In this document: one piece after another, positions 43,022 to 51,849 of the stretch
Position numbering within the stretch: the stretch's first letter is position 1
Layout: every line of letters begins with the position of its first letter
DNA from: Methylobacterium sp. 2A
GTDB taxonomy: Bacteria; Pseudomonadota; Alphaproteobacteria; Rhizobiales; Beijerinckiaceae
Length of the DNA: 64,000 bases
Direction: 5' to 3'
NCBI RefSeq assembly: GCF_009806555.1
Contig: NZ_VUOK01000060.1
Location: 62,001-126,000, forward strand
The notes under the pieces: model-generated
Told to the model about the DNA's origin: nothing
The model's database searches: none
The model's input: the letters and a program-made list of their open reading frames with translations, nothing else
Made by a program: the position numbers and the translations under genes

Positions 43022-43215
43022 AATCCGAGTACGACCCCGTCGTGGACGCCCTCTACATCCGACTCGCCGATACTCGCGTCGTCGAGAGTGAGGAAATCCG
43101 CCCTGGGTTCATCGTGGATCTGGACGAGGACGGCCGCATCATCGGCGTCGAGATCCTCGACGCCAGCAAACAGGTGGCGCCCGGGGCCGTGCTGGACCAG
43201 CCGCACGCGGCATGA
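43018..43215 (+). CDS. DUF2283 domain protein (probable antitoxin-like partner)
   Basis: A 65-residue protein matching DUF2283: MKSEYDPVVDALYIRLADTRVVESEEIRPGFIVDLDEDGRIIGVEILDASKQV. It is translationally coupled to the DUF4258 gene by ATGA. Family knowledge: DUF2283 genes very commonly sit directly beside DUF4258 genes, and the pair is suspected to be a toxin-antitoxin module. No DNA-binding motif is visible, so its regulatory role is open. Confidence 0.75.
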   Translation: MKSEYDPVVDALYIRLADTRVVESEEIRPGFIVDLDEDGRIIGVEILDASKQVAPGAVLDQPHAA

Positions 43216-43236
43216 GTCGGCGCGCTCCGCCGAGCC

Positions 43237-44388
43237 TCACCCCTTCCAGTTCTTCAACGCCGCGAACGGGCTGTCCGAGCCCGGCGGCTTCTCGGGGCTC
43301 AGAACCGGCTCCACCTGTGCGATCGCGTCCGCCATCGAGAAGGCGGAGCCGCTCTGCAGCCGGCCGCCGGCGGCGTCGCGATGGCCGCCGCCGCGGAACA
43401 GGCGGGCGCCGTCGAGTGCCGTGCCGTCGTTCGAGCGGAACGACAGCGTGCCCATCCGCTGGACGTTGACCACGCGCTTCGCCCGGCCCGCATCCATGAT
43501 CAGGTCGGAGACCCGCTGGAACGTCCCGGAATCGAGCGCGAACGACAGGAGCGTGCCGTCCTTCAGCGGGCGGAACAGCGCGTCCGAGCGGGCGAGCGCC
43601 CGGGCGAGGCGCATGCGCGTGGTGAGCGCGGGATCGTCGTCCGGCGCCTCGCGCAGCAGCGCGTCGACCACGCCGGTGCGGATTGCCGTCGCGCGCTGCT
43701 CCAGTTCGGCCGGGCTCGCCCCCGTCCGCAGGGTCTCGGCTGCCGCGAGCAGGATGTCGGACACGAACCGGTCGTGCCAGGGGTGACCCACCGGCACGAA
43801 GCTCGACACCGCCTCCCAGAACATCTCGTCGAGCGCCAGGCCGCCCCGAAAGGCGGGGCTCTCCTTGCGCCAGAGGTCGAGGGCGTCGACCGCCGCGAGC
43901 AGGCTCGACAGGTCGGGTCCGGGCTCATGCGTCGCGAACAGGGTCCGGTGCTCGAAGGTCATCCGCGTGGCGCAAATGTCCTCCTCGATGAGGATCGCGA
44001 TCTCGGGATCGTCCATATCGACCCGGTTGAGGCCCGGCCGCGCCGGATCGGGGGCCGGCTCCAACCCGAGGCGGCGCAGCTGGTCGAGGGACGAGGCGTG
44101 GTGGTCGAGGACGACGAGGCGGTGCTTGCGGCCCGCCTCGCGACGCTTGTTCAGCGCAGCGAACTTCTTGAGGCCCGCGATGGTCTGCTCTTCCAGGCCG
44201 AGATCGGTCATCAGCAGGATCTCGCCCTCGGCCGCCCGGCCGAGGCGCTTGATCTCGTCCTCGAAAACCGGGCCGACATCGCTGTAGCGCGGCACGTGCA
44301 CGACGCGCTCGACCATCGCGCAGGCGGCCGCCACCGTGGAGGCGCCGTAGCCGTCGAGGTCGTGGTGGGTGATCTGGGTCAGGCGCAC
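43237..44388 (-). CDS. DHH/DHHA1 family phosphoesterase
   Basis: A 383-residue protein of the RecJ/NrnA superfamily. Metal-binding motifs: HHDLDGYGA at residues 8-16, MTDLG near 60, and the DHH motif VVLDHHAS at residues 95-97; the C-terminal DHHA1 motif FRGGGHRDAAGGR is near residue 338. Family knowledge: members degrade short RNA (nanoRNA), pAp or cyclic dinucleotides; RecJ proper is longer. The substrate is uncertain. It is convergent with the DUF4258/DUF2283 pair. Confidence 0.86.
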   Translation of the reverse strand: MRLTQITHHDLDGYGASTVAAACAMVERVVHVPRYSDVGPVFEDEIKRLGRAAEGEILLMTDLGLEEQTIAGLKKFAALNKRREAGRKHRLVVLDHHASSLDQLRRLGLEPAPDPARPGLNRVDMDDPEIAILIEEDICATRMTFEHRTLFATHEPGPDLSSLLAAVDALDLWRKESPAFRGGLALDEMFWEAVSSFVPVGHPWHDRFVSDILLAAAETLRTGASPAELEQRATAIRTGVVDALLREAPDDDPALTTRMRLARALARSDALFRPLKDGTLLSFALDSGTFQRVSDLIMDAGRAKRVVNVQRMGTLSFRSNDGTALDGARLFRGGGHRDAAGGRLQSGSAFSMADAIAQVEPVLSPEKPPGSDSPFAALKNWKG

Positions 44389-44567
44389 GCGGAGCTGTCT
44401 CGGAGGGTGACGGAGGAGGGCGGTCTACGCCGGCGGGGCCTTGGAGGCGAGGGGGCGGCCCTTCCGTCCGGCGGCGTTCGATGCAGAATGCGTGCGGGCC
44501 GCGTTGAGTCGCAAACGATCGGGCGGCCCCGGAGACCCGAACGGGCCCGTCATCCCGGAGGAACGCC

Positions 44568-45881
44568 ATGGCCCTGGCCGCTTCACCGCGCGTCAAGCGC
44601 ATCCAGACCGTATCGCTCGCGTTGCTGGTGACGGCCGGGGTCGTCAACTACGTCGACCGCGCGACGCTGGCCGTGGCCAATCCCCTGATCCGCGAGGATC
44701 TCGGCCTCTCGATTCCCGATATGGGCCTGCTGCTCTCGGCCTTCCTGTGGGCCTACGCCTTCGCGCAGCTGCCGGCCGGCGCTCTGGCGGACCGGCTCGG
44801 CCCGCGCCTGACGCTCACCCTCGGCCTGACCTGCTGGTCGCTGGGCCAGATGCTGGGCGGCGCCGTGACCTCGTTCTGGCAATTCGTGAGCGCGCGTATC
44901 GTGCTCGGGCTCGGCGAGGCGCCGCATTTCCCGACCTGCGCCCGCGTCTCCCGCGACTGGTTCAACATCCGCCAGCGCGGCACGGCCACCGGGATCTGGA
45001 ACTGCGCCTCCTCGCTCGGCACCTTCCTGGCGCTGCCGCTGCTGACCTTCCTGATGGTCAGCTTCGGCTGGCGGGCCATGTTCGTCATCATGGGGGCGTC
45101 GGGTCTGGCGCTCGCTGCCATCGTCTACGCGGTGTTCCGCAACCCCCGCGAGTCGAGCCTGACGCCGGCCGAGCGCGCCTTCCTGGAGGAGGGGGACGCG
45201 CCGAACGCGAGCCGGGCCGTCACCTGGAGCGCGTGGCGCCGGCTGTTCGGCTTCCGCACCAGCTGGGGCATGATCGTCGGCTATTTCGGCTGCATCTACA
45301 TGACCTGGCTCTACACCGCGTGGCTGCCGAGCTACCTGGAGATCGAGCGGCACTTCACCCTGCAGAAGACCGGCCTCGTCGGCTCGATCCCGTTCGCGTT
45401 CGGCGTGATGGGCGGCATCCTGGGCGGCCGGGTCGTCGACCTGCTGGTCCGCCGCGGCGTCGATCCGATCCGCAGCCGCAAGATCCCGATGGCCGCCTCC
45501 CTGGTGGCGACCGCGGCCTGCACCGTGGTGGCCGCGCTGACCCCGAGCGACACGCTGGCCATCGCCTGCATCTCGGCCTCGCTGTTCCTGGTCTACATGA
45601 GCTCGTCGGCCGCCTGGGCGATGGCCTCGGTGGCGGCGCCGGCGAGTTGCACCGCTTCGCTCGGCGCGATGCAGAATTTCGGTGGCTATATCGGCGGCGC
45701 CCTGGCGCCGATGGTCACCGGGTTCATCGTCGGCGGGACGGGCCACTTCTCCATGGCTTTCATCACCGGCGCGGTGATCGCCCTCGTGGCCGCCCTCGGC
45801 TATTGGACCCTGATCCAGGAGCCGATCGCCGATGAAGATCCGGTGGGAGGCTTCGTAAGCCGCCTGCACCCCGCCGAGTAG
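44568..45881 (+). CDS. MFS transporter, anion:cation symporter-like
   Basis: A 437-residue protein with about 12 transmembrane helices. The opening VVNYVDRATLAVANPLIREDLGLS and the loop GALADRLGPR are typical of the ACS family (galactonate, glucarate, hexuronate and similar organic-anion transporters); GYFGCIYMTWLYTAWLPSYLEIERHF is also characteristic. GGAGG lies 5 bases before the ATG. There is no neighbouring catabolic gene to name the substrate. Confidence 0.86.
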   Translation: MALAASPRVKRIQTVSLALLVTAGVVNYVDRATLAVANPLIREDLGLSIPDMGLLLSAFLWAYAFAQLPAGALADRLGPRLTLTLGLTCWSLGQMLGGAVTSFWQFVSARIVLGLGEAPHFPTCARVSRDWFNIRQRGTATGIWNCASSLGTFLALPLLTFLMVSFGWRAMFVIMGASGLALAAIVYAVFRNPRESSLTPAERAFLEEGDAPNASRAVTWSAWRRLFGFRTSWGMIVGYFGCIYMTWLYTAWLPSYLEIERHFTLQKTGLVGSIPFAFGVMGGILGGRVVDLLVRRGVDPIRSRKIPMAASLVATAACTVVAALTPSDTLAIACISASLFLVYMSSSAAWAMASVAAPASCTASLGAMQNFGGYIGGALAPMVTGFIVGGTGHFSMAFITGAVIALVAALGYWTLIQEPIADEDPVGGFVSRLHPAE

Positions 45882-45960
45882 CGCACCACCGGCGAAGCAG
45901 ACCGGTTCCCGGTGCGAGGGGGCGGTTCGTTTCTCGAGGCGGAGCGGCCAGTGGCCCCTG

Positions 45961-46701
45961 TCAGGCCTCGTCCGCGATCCCGGCGGCGCGTGCTGCCTCG
46001 GTCGCGTCCTCGGCGAGAACGTGTCCGACCGTCGGCACGAGCGGGAGACAGAGCCTGAAGTGCAACCCGTCGGACTCGAAGTCCAGCACCGTCTGCGCGT
46101 CGAGCTGATAGACCAAGGTCTCCAACAGCACCTCCGTGCCAAAGCCGCGCCGGCTCGGATCCACTACCGTGACGCCGCCCTGCTCCTTCCAGTCCAGCTG
46201 CAGGACAGGGTCGGCCGTCTCCGCCCCGTCCGACGGTCGGGCCTCCCATCTGACGTCGACGCGACCCTGCGGCAGGGACAGGGAGCCATGTTCGACCGCG
46301 TTGCTCGCCAGCTCGTGCAGCGCCAGCGCAAGGACCAGCGCCGCCTTCGGCCGGAGCCGCACCCGCGGGCCGGTGAGAGTCGCCTGATCACCTTCGCGCA
46401 CGAGGTGGAACATCAGCTCGTCCGAGATCAGGCTGTGCAGGTCGGCCTCACCCAGCACGTCGGTGGCGGCCTGCACGCGCATCACGGCGCCGAAGCGACC
46501 GTCGAGATGCGCCACGTAGCCTTCGACATCACCGGCACTCTCGGCGGAGCGGTGCATGATCGCGCGCATGATCGCGAGGGTGTTGTGCAGGCCGTGACGC
46601 AGGCTGTCGGGCACACCCGCCGCGTCCAACAACCGACGCAGGCGCGCGTTGTCGGCTTCCAAGACAGCGAGCCGATCCTGCAGATCACCCGGATCGGTCA
46701 T
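45961..46701 (-). CDS. HWE-type histidine kinase without sensor domain
   Basis: A 246-residue cytoplasmic protein. A short coiled coil (DLQDRLAVLEADNARLRRLLDAAG) is followed by the HWE-type dimerisation/phosphoacceptor segment SLRHGLHNTLAIMRAIMHR, then an ATPase domain with LALHELASNAVEHGSL (N-box) and RGFGTEVLLETLV. It has no PAS, GAF or transmembrane input domain, so it may pair with a separate sensor or act as a phosphotransfer factor, as seen for small kinases in general stress signalling. The ATG at 46701 begins MTDPGDL. No response regulator is adjacent. Confidence 0.8.
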   Translation of the reverse strand: MTDPGDLQDRLAVLEADNARLRRLLDAAGVPDSLRHGLHNTLAIMRAIMHRSAESAGDVEGYVAHLDGRFGAVMRVQAATDVLGEADLHSLISDELMFHLVREGDQATLTGPRVRLRPKAALVLALALHELASNAVEHGSLSLPQGRVDVRWEARPSDGAETADPVLQLDWKEQGGVTVVDPSRRGFGTEVLLETLVYQLDAQTVLDFESDGLHFRLCLPLVPTVGHVLAEDATEAARAAGIADEA

Positions 46702-47629
46702 GGCGGAACTCCGCAGATGTCGGTCTCTCCATACTCATACGGTTCGACCGGTGGGGTTCAACCCCGCGGCGGCGGCCGGCGCGCATCGACGATAGCCGGA
46801 CCATCCTCCACCGGTCGCCGAGCACCGGGCGCTTCATCCGTCACGCGGCAAGCCCGATCTCCTATCCGCTGTCGGCGACCAGCGCGCGCACAGACAGGAC
46901 CCTGGGCACCGCGCCGGGGCGATTGCGGGTCCCGTGGCGCGTCTGCGAAAGCGAGAACCGACAGCGCCTGCCGCTGGAATGCCGGATGCGGCTGGACCGC
47001 CCTGGCTGGTTCGCCTCGGTCACGCGCCTTTTCGAGGCGATAACCGCGGGCGAACTGACGCGCCGACCTGTACTCACAGTGTCGTCCGAGCAGCTTGTCC
47101 GCGCTCCGTCCGCTTGGTGCAGATCCCGCAGGCCAGCGCACGACGTGGGACGCGCGGTGCATGGCAACATCGCCTTGCCGCTGCCGGCCCGCGCTTCTGA
47201 ACTCGACCCGAACGACCCTTCGCCCAGCGCAGAATGAAAACGGCTCGCAATTCTGGCGCGCCAACAGCGTCTTCAAGTTCTGAGCCGGTATCCTTGACCA
47301 GTGCTGAGATACTAGATTATCATCATTGATTGACTTTTCCGTGATATATTGATGACGTGCGGATGAATTGGATTATCCCCGCTTGTGGGTCAGTCCTGTC
47401 GAACACGAATCGGAGCTTGCGTAGGATGACTGAAGTAATTGTGCGACCGAATCGCGGGTCTGCCGTCTTCTTGATCATATGATATCCGAACTTTCTGGCT
47501 TGAATTTTGCATTGTTGCCACATATATCAATGAATATTACAAATATCAGTAGATTTCTGGGACGAATTGTGTATATCATCGACCGGAGCGCGGAGCCCCG
47601 AGAAAAGGGGACTTCCGGAGACCGGTCTG
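46702..47629. other. Gene-poor region with an AT-rich core upstream of the LuxR gene
   Basis: About 930 bases with no gene I can support. The left part (46702-47280) is GC-rich with weak overlapping frames on both strands that match no family. From about 47280 to 47600 the base composition becomes markedly AT-rich (for example gatatattgatgacg and catatatcaatgaatatta), unlike anything else in the window. A perfect palindrome ATCATATGAT lies at 47474-47483. This suggests either a regulatory region for the LuxR gene or a segment gained from elsewhere; I see no RNA gene. Confidence 0.6.
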
Positions 47630-48733
47630 ATGTCCGGCGTGAAATGCGATTACGTGACCCGCTTGCGCGATGATCTGGAAGCGGGCTTCCGGGAGGATCT
47701 TGAGGAAGCTCTGATCGACGCGGCGCGCTGGCCCGACCTGATCGAGCGGGTCTCGTCCAGCTCCGGTAGCGTCGGGGCGCTCCTTCTGCGCACGGACCGG
47801 ACCGGGCTCGATGCTCTATGTACGCGGTCAATGGCTGAACCGGTGCGCCGCTTCTACGACGAGGGATGGTATCGAGAGGATCATCGCCTGCGCGGGCTGC
47901 CGACATTGCGGGCTCGCGGCGTCACGGTCGATCTCGATTTCACCTCGCCCGACGAGATCGCGCGGCTGCCCTATTACCAGGATCTCCTCGGCTCCTGCGG
48001 CCTGCGCTGGTTTGCGGGCATCGGCTTTGAGGTGCAGGGCCGGCTCTGGTGCCTCTCGCTGCAGCGGACGGTGGCACAGGGGCCATTCGAGGACCATGAG
48101 CAAAGGCGGCTGGCGACCCTGTCGCCGCTTCTGCGCCGGGCGGCTCTGCTGACCGCAATGATCGAGAAGGCGCGGCTCGCCGGACTGACTCAGGCCTTCG
48201 ACACGATCGAGCGCGCCGCGCTGGTCCTCGACCCGGATGGCAAGGCGTTGTGCTGGAACACGGCCTTCACGGCGTTGCTCGGCCCCGATCTGAAGCTCGC
48301 GGGCGGACGCCTGGTCGCCGAGGATCCCGAGGCGGCGCGGCAGCTGGAGGCTCTGGCACGCCCGTGCGGCCGTGCGCCGATCTCGGTCGTCGTGGTGGCG
48401 CGGCGGGATGCGGAGCCGATCGTCATCCACGTCGTGCCCCTGGTCGGGCCGAGCCGGGGGGTGTTCGCGGGCGGCCGGACTCTGCTCCTGTGCCGCGTGC
48501 CCGGGGCCGGGACCGTTCCGGCCGCGGCCATCCTTCAGGCGGCGTATCGGCTGACGCCCGCGGAGGCGCGCCTCGCTCAGGCCCTGGCTGGCGGCGAGGC
48601 CATCGCGGAGGCGGCCTCCCGCTTCGCCATCACTGCGGCGACCGCCCGCTCCCAGCTGAAGGCGATCTTCGCCAAGACCGGTGCGACCCGGCAGGCCGAC
48701 CTCGTTCGCCTGGTGGCGGGGCTCGCGCGCTGA
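47630..48733 (+). CDS. LuxR-family transcriptional regulator
   Basis: A 367-residue regulator. The N-terminal two thirds has no clear named domain but includes a sensor-like stretch (GSCGLRWFAGIGFEVQGRLWCLSLQR) and a PAS-like segment (AFDTIERAALVLDPDGKALCWNTAFTALLG). The C-terminus is a LuxR helix-turn-helix: RLTPAEARLAQALAGGEAIAEAASRFAITAATARSQLKAIFAKTGATRQADLVRLV. The start was put at the ATG at 47630, with a Shine-Dalgarno-like GGAG 11 bases upstream; GTG 47639 is an alternative. It has no acyl-homoserine-lactone synthase next to it. Its ligand and targets are unknown. Confidence 0.82.
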   Translation: MSGVKCDYVTRLRDDLEAGFREDLEEALIDAARWPDLIERVSSSSGSVGALLLRTDRTGLDALCTRSMAEPVRRFYDEGWYREDHRLRGLPTLRARGVTVDLDFTSPDEIARLPYYQDLLGSCGLRWFAGIGFEVQGRLWCLSLQRTVAQGPFEDHEQRRLATLSPLLRRAALLTAMIEKARLAGLTQAFDTIERAALVLDPDGKALCWNTAFTALLGPDLKLAGGRLVAEDPEAARQLEALARPCGRAPISVVVVARRDAEPIVIHVVPLVGPSRGVFAGGRTLLLCRVPGAGTVPAAAILQAAYRLTPAEARLAQALAGGEAIAEAASRFAITAATARSQLKAIFAKTGATRQADLVRLVAGLAR

Positions 48734-48829
48734 CCGCCCCAGCGGCCGGGCTTGCAGGGCCACACGGTCGGAGACGGAACGGCTTGGCCCGCGAGGCCGT
48801 TTGAACGTCGACGTTTAGGAGAAACCTCG

Positions 48830-49030
48830 ATGACCCATCGGATCGCACTGATCTCGGCCCTGACCATCGGCGCATTCCTGGCGGGCGCGCCGGCCGAGGC
48901 GAAGGGCTGCCTCAAGGGCGCGGTGGTCGGCGGCGTCGCCGGGCACATGGCCGGCCACGGCAAGATGGGCGCCGCCGCGGGCTGCGCCGTCGGCCACCAC
49001 AACGCCAACAAGAAGGCCAAGCAGGGCTGA
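48830..49030 (+). CDS. Small secreted glycine-zipper-like protein
   Basis: A 66-residue protein with a signal peptide (MTHRIALISALTIGAFLAGAPAEA) and a mature part with glycine-rich hydrophobic repeats (GAVVGGVAGHMAGHGKMGAAAGCAVGHH), two cysteines and a basic tail (ANKKAKQG). GGAG lies 8 bases before the ATG. Resembles small glycine-zipper envelope proteins; the function is unknown. Confidence 0.7.
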   Translation: MTHRIALISALTIGAFLAGAPAEAKGCLKGAVVGGVAGHMAGHGKMGAAAGCAVGHHNANKKAKQG

Positions 49031-49205
49031 AGACCGGGCGCGTATGCCGCGGCCCCGGCCGATACGCTGTCCAATCACCGCGGAGCCGGGTCCTCGACGG
49101 GGATCCGGCTTCGCCGCGTCCGGCAACCATCCTTGACGGCCTCGCCGTCCGCCGTCATCGGAAGACGACCGCTCCACCGGTCATTCCGGCCCAGGCTCGG
49201 TTTGT

Positions 49206-49736
49206 ATGACTGACGCGATACGCCCCGCCAGCGAAGCCGATCTGCCGGCGATCACGGCGATTTACCGCGACGCCGTGACGACCAGTACGGCGAGCTTCGA
49301 GACGGAGCCGCCCACGCTCGACGAGATGACCCGGCGCTTTGCCGTCTTACGCGAAGGCGGCTTCCCCTATCTGGTGGCGGTCGATAACGATGCCGTCATC
49401 GGCTACGCCTATGCCGGTCCCTACCATCAGCGCGCGGCCTATCGCTCGACCGTCGAAGACTCGATCTACGTGGCGCGCACCGCCCGGGGCGGCGGCGTCG
49501 GCCGCGCCCTGCTGGAAGCCCTCATCACCGCGTGCGAGCGGATCGACTGCCGCACGATGGTGGCGGTCATCGCGGAGAGCGGATCACCCGCCTCCGCGGC
49601 GCTGCATGCGGGCCTCGGGTTCCGGCCCGTCGGGACGCTGGTGGGTGTTGGATACAAGCACGGGCACTGGCTCGACGTGACCCTCATGCAGCGCCCCCTC
49701 GGCCCCGGACGCGGCACGCCGCCGACGCGAACGTGA
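49206..49736 (+). CDS. GNAT acetyltransferase, phosphinothricin/methionine sulfoximine acetyltransferase-like
   Basis: A 176-residue acetyltransferase. The family opening IRPASEADLPAITAIYRDAVTTSTASFETEPP, the acetyl-CoA motif VARTARGGGVGRALLEALI and the C-terminal GVGYKHGHWLDVTLMQRPL match enzymes that N-acetylate phosphinothricin, methionine sulfoximine or methionine sulfone. The natural role is likely detoxification of amino-acid analogues; the true substrate is not known. It stands alone. Confidence 0.88.
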   Translation: MTDAIRPASEADLPAITAIYRDAVTTSTASFETEPPTLDEMTRRFAVLREGGFPYLVAVDNDAVIGYAYAGPYHQRAAYRSTVEDSIYVARTARGGGVGRALLEALITACERIDCRTMVAVIAESGSPASAALHAGLGFRPVGTLVGVGYKHGHWLDVTLMQRPLGPGRGTPPTRT

Positions 49737-49933
49737 AACAGACCGTGCGCCGCCGGCATTCAGCTCAAGGCTGTCCTGTCATGATGCGGACAACTTCGCG
49801 CGTGAGAGGGCGGGGCAGAAGCGCATGCCACCCGGTGCTTGGCCCGGTGTGCGTGCGATGACGCGAGGCAGGGGTCTTCCCTCACGCGAGCGGACCGGTC
49901 CCCCCCCGGCTCGCGAGGCATAGGAGTTCGGGT

Positions 49934-50566
49934 ATGCGGTTTTCATCGATCGGTCGCCGGATTGCGCCGCTCGCGATCCTGGCGCTTCCGGCGCTGGCGG
50001 GCGCCGCGCAGGCTGCGACCCCGACCGATCCGAGCGGCACGTATCTCACCGAGGATGGGCGCGCCCGCGTGCGCTTCGAGAAGTGCGGGACCGCGGGCGA
50101 CCGCCTGTGCGGTTACGTGGTCTGGCTGAAGGTTCCGCTCAACGACAAGGGCGAGCCGCGGACCGACTTCAAGAATCCCGATCCGAAGAAGCAGACGCGC
50201 CCGTCGCTCGGCCATCAGCTGGTCATGGGCCTGAAGCCCAACGCCGACGCCCATTACGAGGGCAAGATCTACAATTCCGAGGACGGCAAGTCGTACGATG
50301 TCACCATCTGGACCGAGGCGCCGGGCGAGCTGACCGTCCGCGGCTGCCTGATCGCGTTCCTGTGCAAGTCGCAGACCTGGACCAAGGTGAGCGATCTCGC
50401 CCCCGGTCAGCTCACGGGACCGACCAACGGCCCGAATGGTCCGCGCAGCGATCCGGAATTCGCGACCCCGGCCACCGGTGCTTCGGCCGGTGCGAGGCCG
50501 GGCGCCGCGAAGGCGGCCGCGAAGGCCGCCCCGAAGCCGGCACCCGCAGCGCCGGCTCAAGAGTGA
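49934..50566 (+). CDS. DUF2147 domain-containing secreted protein
   Basis: A 210-residue precursor with a signal peptide (LAILALPALAGAAQA). The DUF2147 domain spans about residues 30-150: PSGTYLTEDGRARVRFEKCG, GDRLCGYVVWLK, YEGKIYNSEDGKSYDVTIW and LTVRGCLIAFLCKSQTW, with conserved cysteines. The C-terminal 45 residues are low-complexity Ala/Pro/Lys. Family knowledge: a lipocalin-like beta-barrel fold of unknown function. Confidence 0.88.
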   Translation: MRFSSIGRRIAPLAILALPALAGAAQAATPTDPSGTYLTEDGRARVRFEKCGTAGDRLCGYVVWLKVPLNDKGEPRTDFKNPDPKKQTRPSLGHQLVMGLKPNADAHYEGKIYNSEDGKSYDVTIWTEAPGELTVRGCLIAFLCKSQTWTKVSDLAPGQLTGPTNGPNGPRSDPEFATPATGASAGARPGAAKAAAKAAPKPAPAAPAQE

Positions 50567-50573
50567 TCGGGGC

Positions 50574-51797
50574 TCACGCCGCGAGCGCCGCGTAGGTCAG
50601 GACGCGCAATTCGCGCCGGATCGGCAGCGCCGAGGACGGCACGAGCTGCGTCATGAGCACGACCGAGAGATCCTCGGCGGGGTCGATCCAGAACGCCGTC
50701 GAGGCCATGCCGCCCCAGGCGACCTCGCCGGCCGTGCCGAGGATCTGGGCGCGGGCCGGGTCGAGCATCACCGAGAAGCCGAGGCCGAAGCCGATCCCGG
50801 TATAGGAGGTCTCGGCGAAGCGCGGCGTGCCCATCGCGGCGAGATCGCCCGGCAGGTGGTTCGCCAGCATCAGGTCGACGCTCTTGCGGCCGAGCAGGCG
50901 ATGACCGTCGAGCGTGCCGCGGTTGAGGATCATCCGGCAGAAGCGCTGGTAGTCGGCGGCCGTCGAGACGAGGCCGCCCCCGCCCGAGGCGATTGCGGGC
51001 GGCTGCGCGAAGGGCGTCTCCACGGAATCGTCGAACGGGCGCAGCCGGCGTTCCCGGTCATACGCGTAGGCGGCGCAGAAGCGCGGCATCAGCGCGGGCG
51101 GCACGTGGAAGTCGGTATCCGCCATGCCGAGCGGTGCGATCACGGAGTCGCGAAGATAGTCGGCGAAGGGCCGGCCGCTCACCGCCGTCACGTACTGGCC
51201 GAGCACGTCGGTGGCGACGCTGTAGTTCCAGGCGCTGCCCGGCTGGGCCAGCAGCGGCAGCTTCGCCAGACGGGCGGTCATATTGGCAAGCGTGCCCTCC
51301 CGCGCCAGGAAGTCGATCCCGTGCTCGCGGTACTGCGCGTCGACCAGGGTCGCCTCCATGAAGCCGTAGGTCAGGCCGGCCGTATGGGTGAGCAGATCCC
51401 GCACGGTGATCGGCCGGCGTGCCGGCTCGGTCTCGAGCTTCGCCCGGTTGCCGCCCACCGCGACGCGCATCTCGGAAAATTCCGGCAGCACGCGCGCGAT
51501 CGGATCGTCGAGCTGGAACAGGCCCTGCTCGTAGAGCTGCATGACCGCCACCGAGGTCAGCGGCTTGGTCATCGAGTAGATCCGCGCCACCGTATCGAGG
51601 GTGAACGGGGTGCCGCGGGCGAGGTCGGCCTGACCGCAGGCCCGGGCGAAGGCGATCCGCCCCCGCCGGGCCACCGCGACCGACAGGCCGGCGAGGCGGC
51701 CATCCGCGACGAGGCGGTCCATCCAGGGCTCGATGCGGGCGAGCGCCGCCGGATCGAAGCCGGCGGCCTTGGGGTCCGTCTCGGTTAACGCGCTCAT
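50574..51797 (-). CDS. Serine hydrolase, beta-lactamase/EstB family
   Basis: A 407-residue class C beta-lactamase-fold protein without signal peptide. The catalytic SxxK motif is SMTK (S75, K78); the second motif is NYSVATD, and a GG motif occurs near the C-terminus (ILGTAGEVAWGGMASTAF). Other family marks are TVARIYSMTKPLTSVAVMQLYEQGL and RDLLTHTAGLTYGF. Family knowledge: cytoplasmic members such as EstB are esterases rather than true beta-lactamases. The gene start overlaps no neighbour; it is convergent with the DUF2147 gene. Confidence 0.88.
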   Translation of the reverse strand: MSALTETDPKAAGFDPAALARIEPWMDRLVADGRLAGLSVAVARRGRIAFARACGQADLARGTPFTLDTVARIYSMTKPLTSVAVMQLYEQGLFQLDDPIARVLPEFSEMRVAVGGNRAKLETEPARRPITVRDLLTHTAGLTYGFMEATLVDAQYREHGIDFLAREGTLANMTARLAKLPLLAQPGSAWNYSVATDVLGQYVTAVSGRPFADYLRDSVIAPLGMADTDFHVPPALMPRFCAAYAYDRERRLRPFDDSVETPFAQPPAIASGGGGLVSTAADYQRFCRMILNRGTLDGHRLLGRKSVDLMLANHLPGDLAAMGTPRFAETSYTGIGFGLGFSVMLDPARAQILGTAGEVAWGGMASTAFWIDPAEDLSVVLMTQLVPSSALPIRRELRVLTYAALAA

Positions 51798-51849
51798 GCC
51801 GATTCCATGCTCTGTCCGTCCGGAAGCGTAAGGGGGCCGACGGTGAAAA

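Noticed and set aside
46758..47276. Two open frames (plus 46923-47237, minus 46758-47276) in the gene-poor region.
   Set aside because: Both are arginine/proline-rich with no recognisable domain and no ribosome-binding site; kept only as part of the intergenic description.
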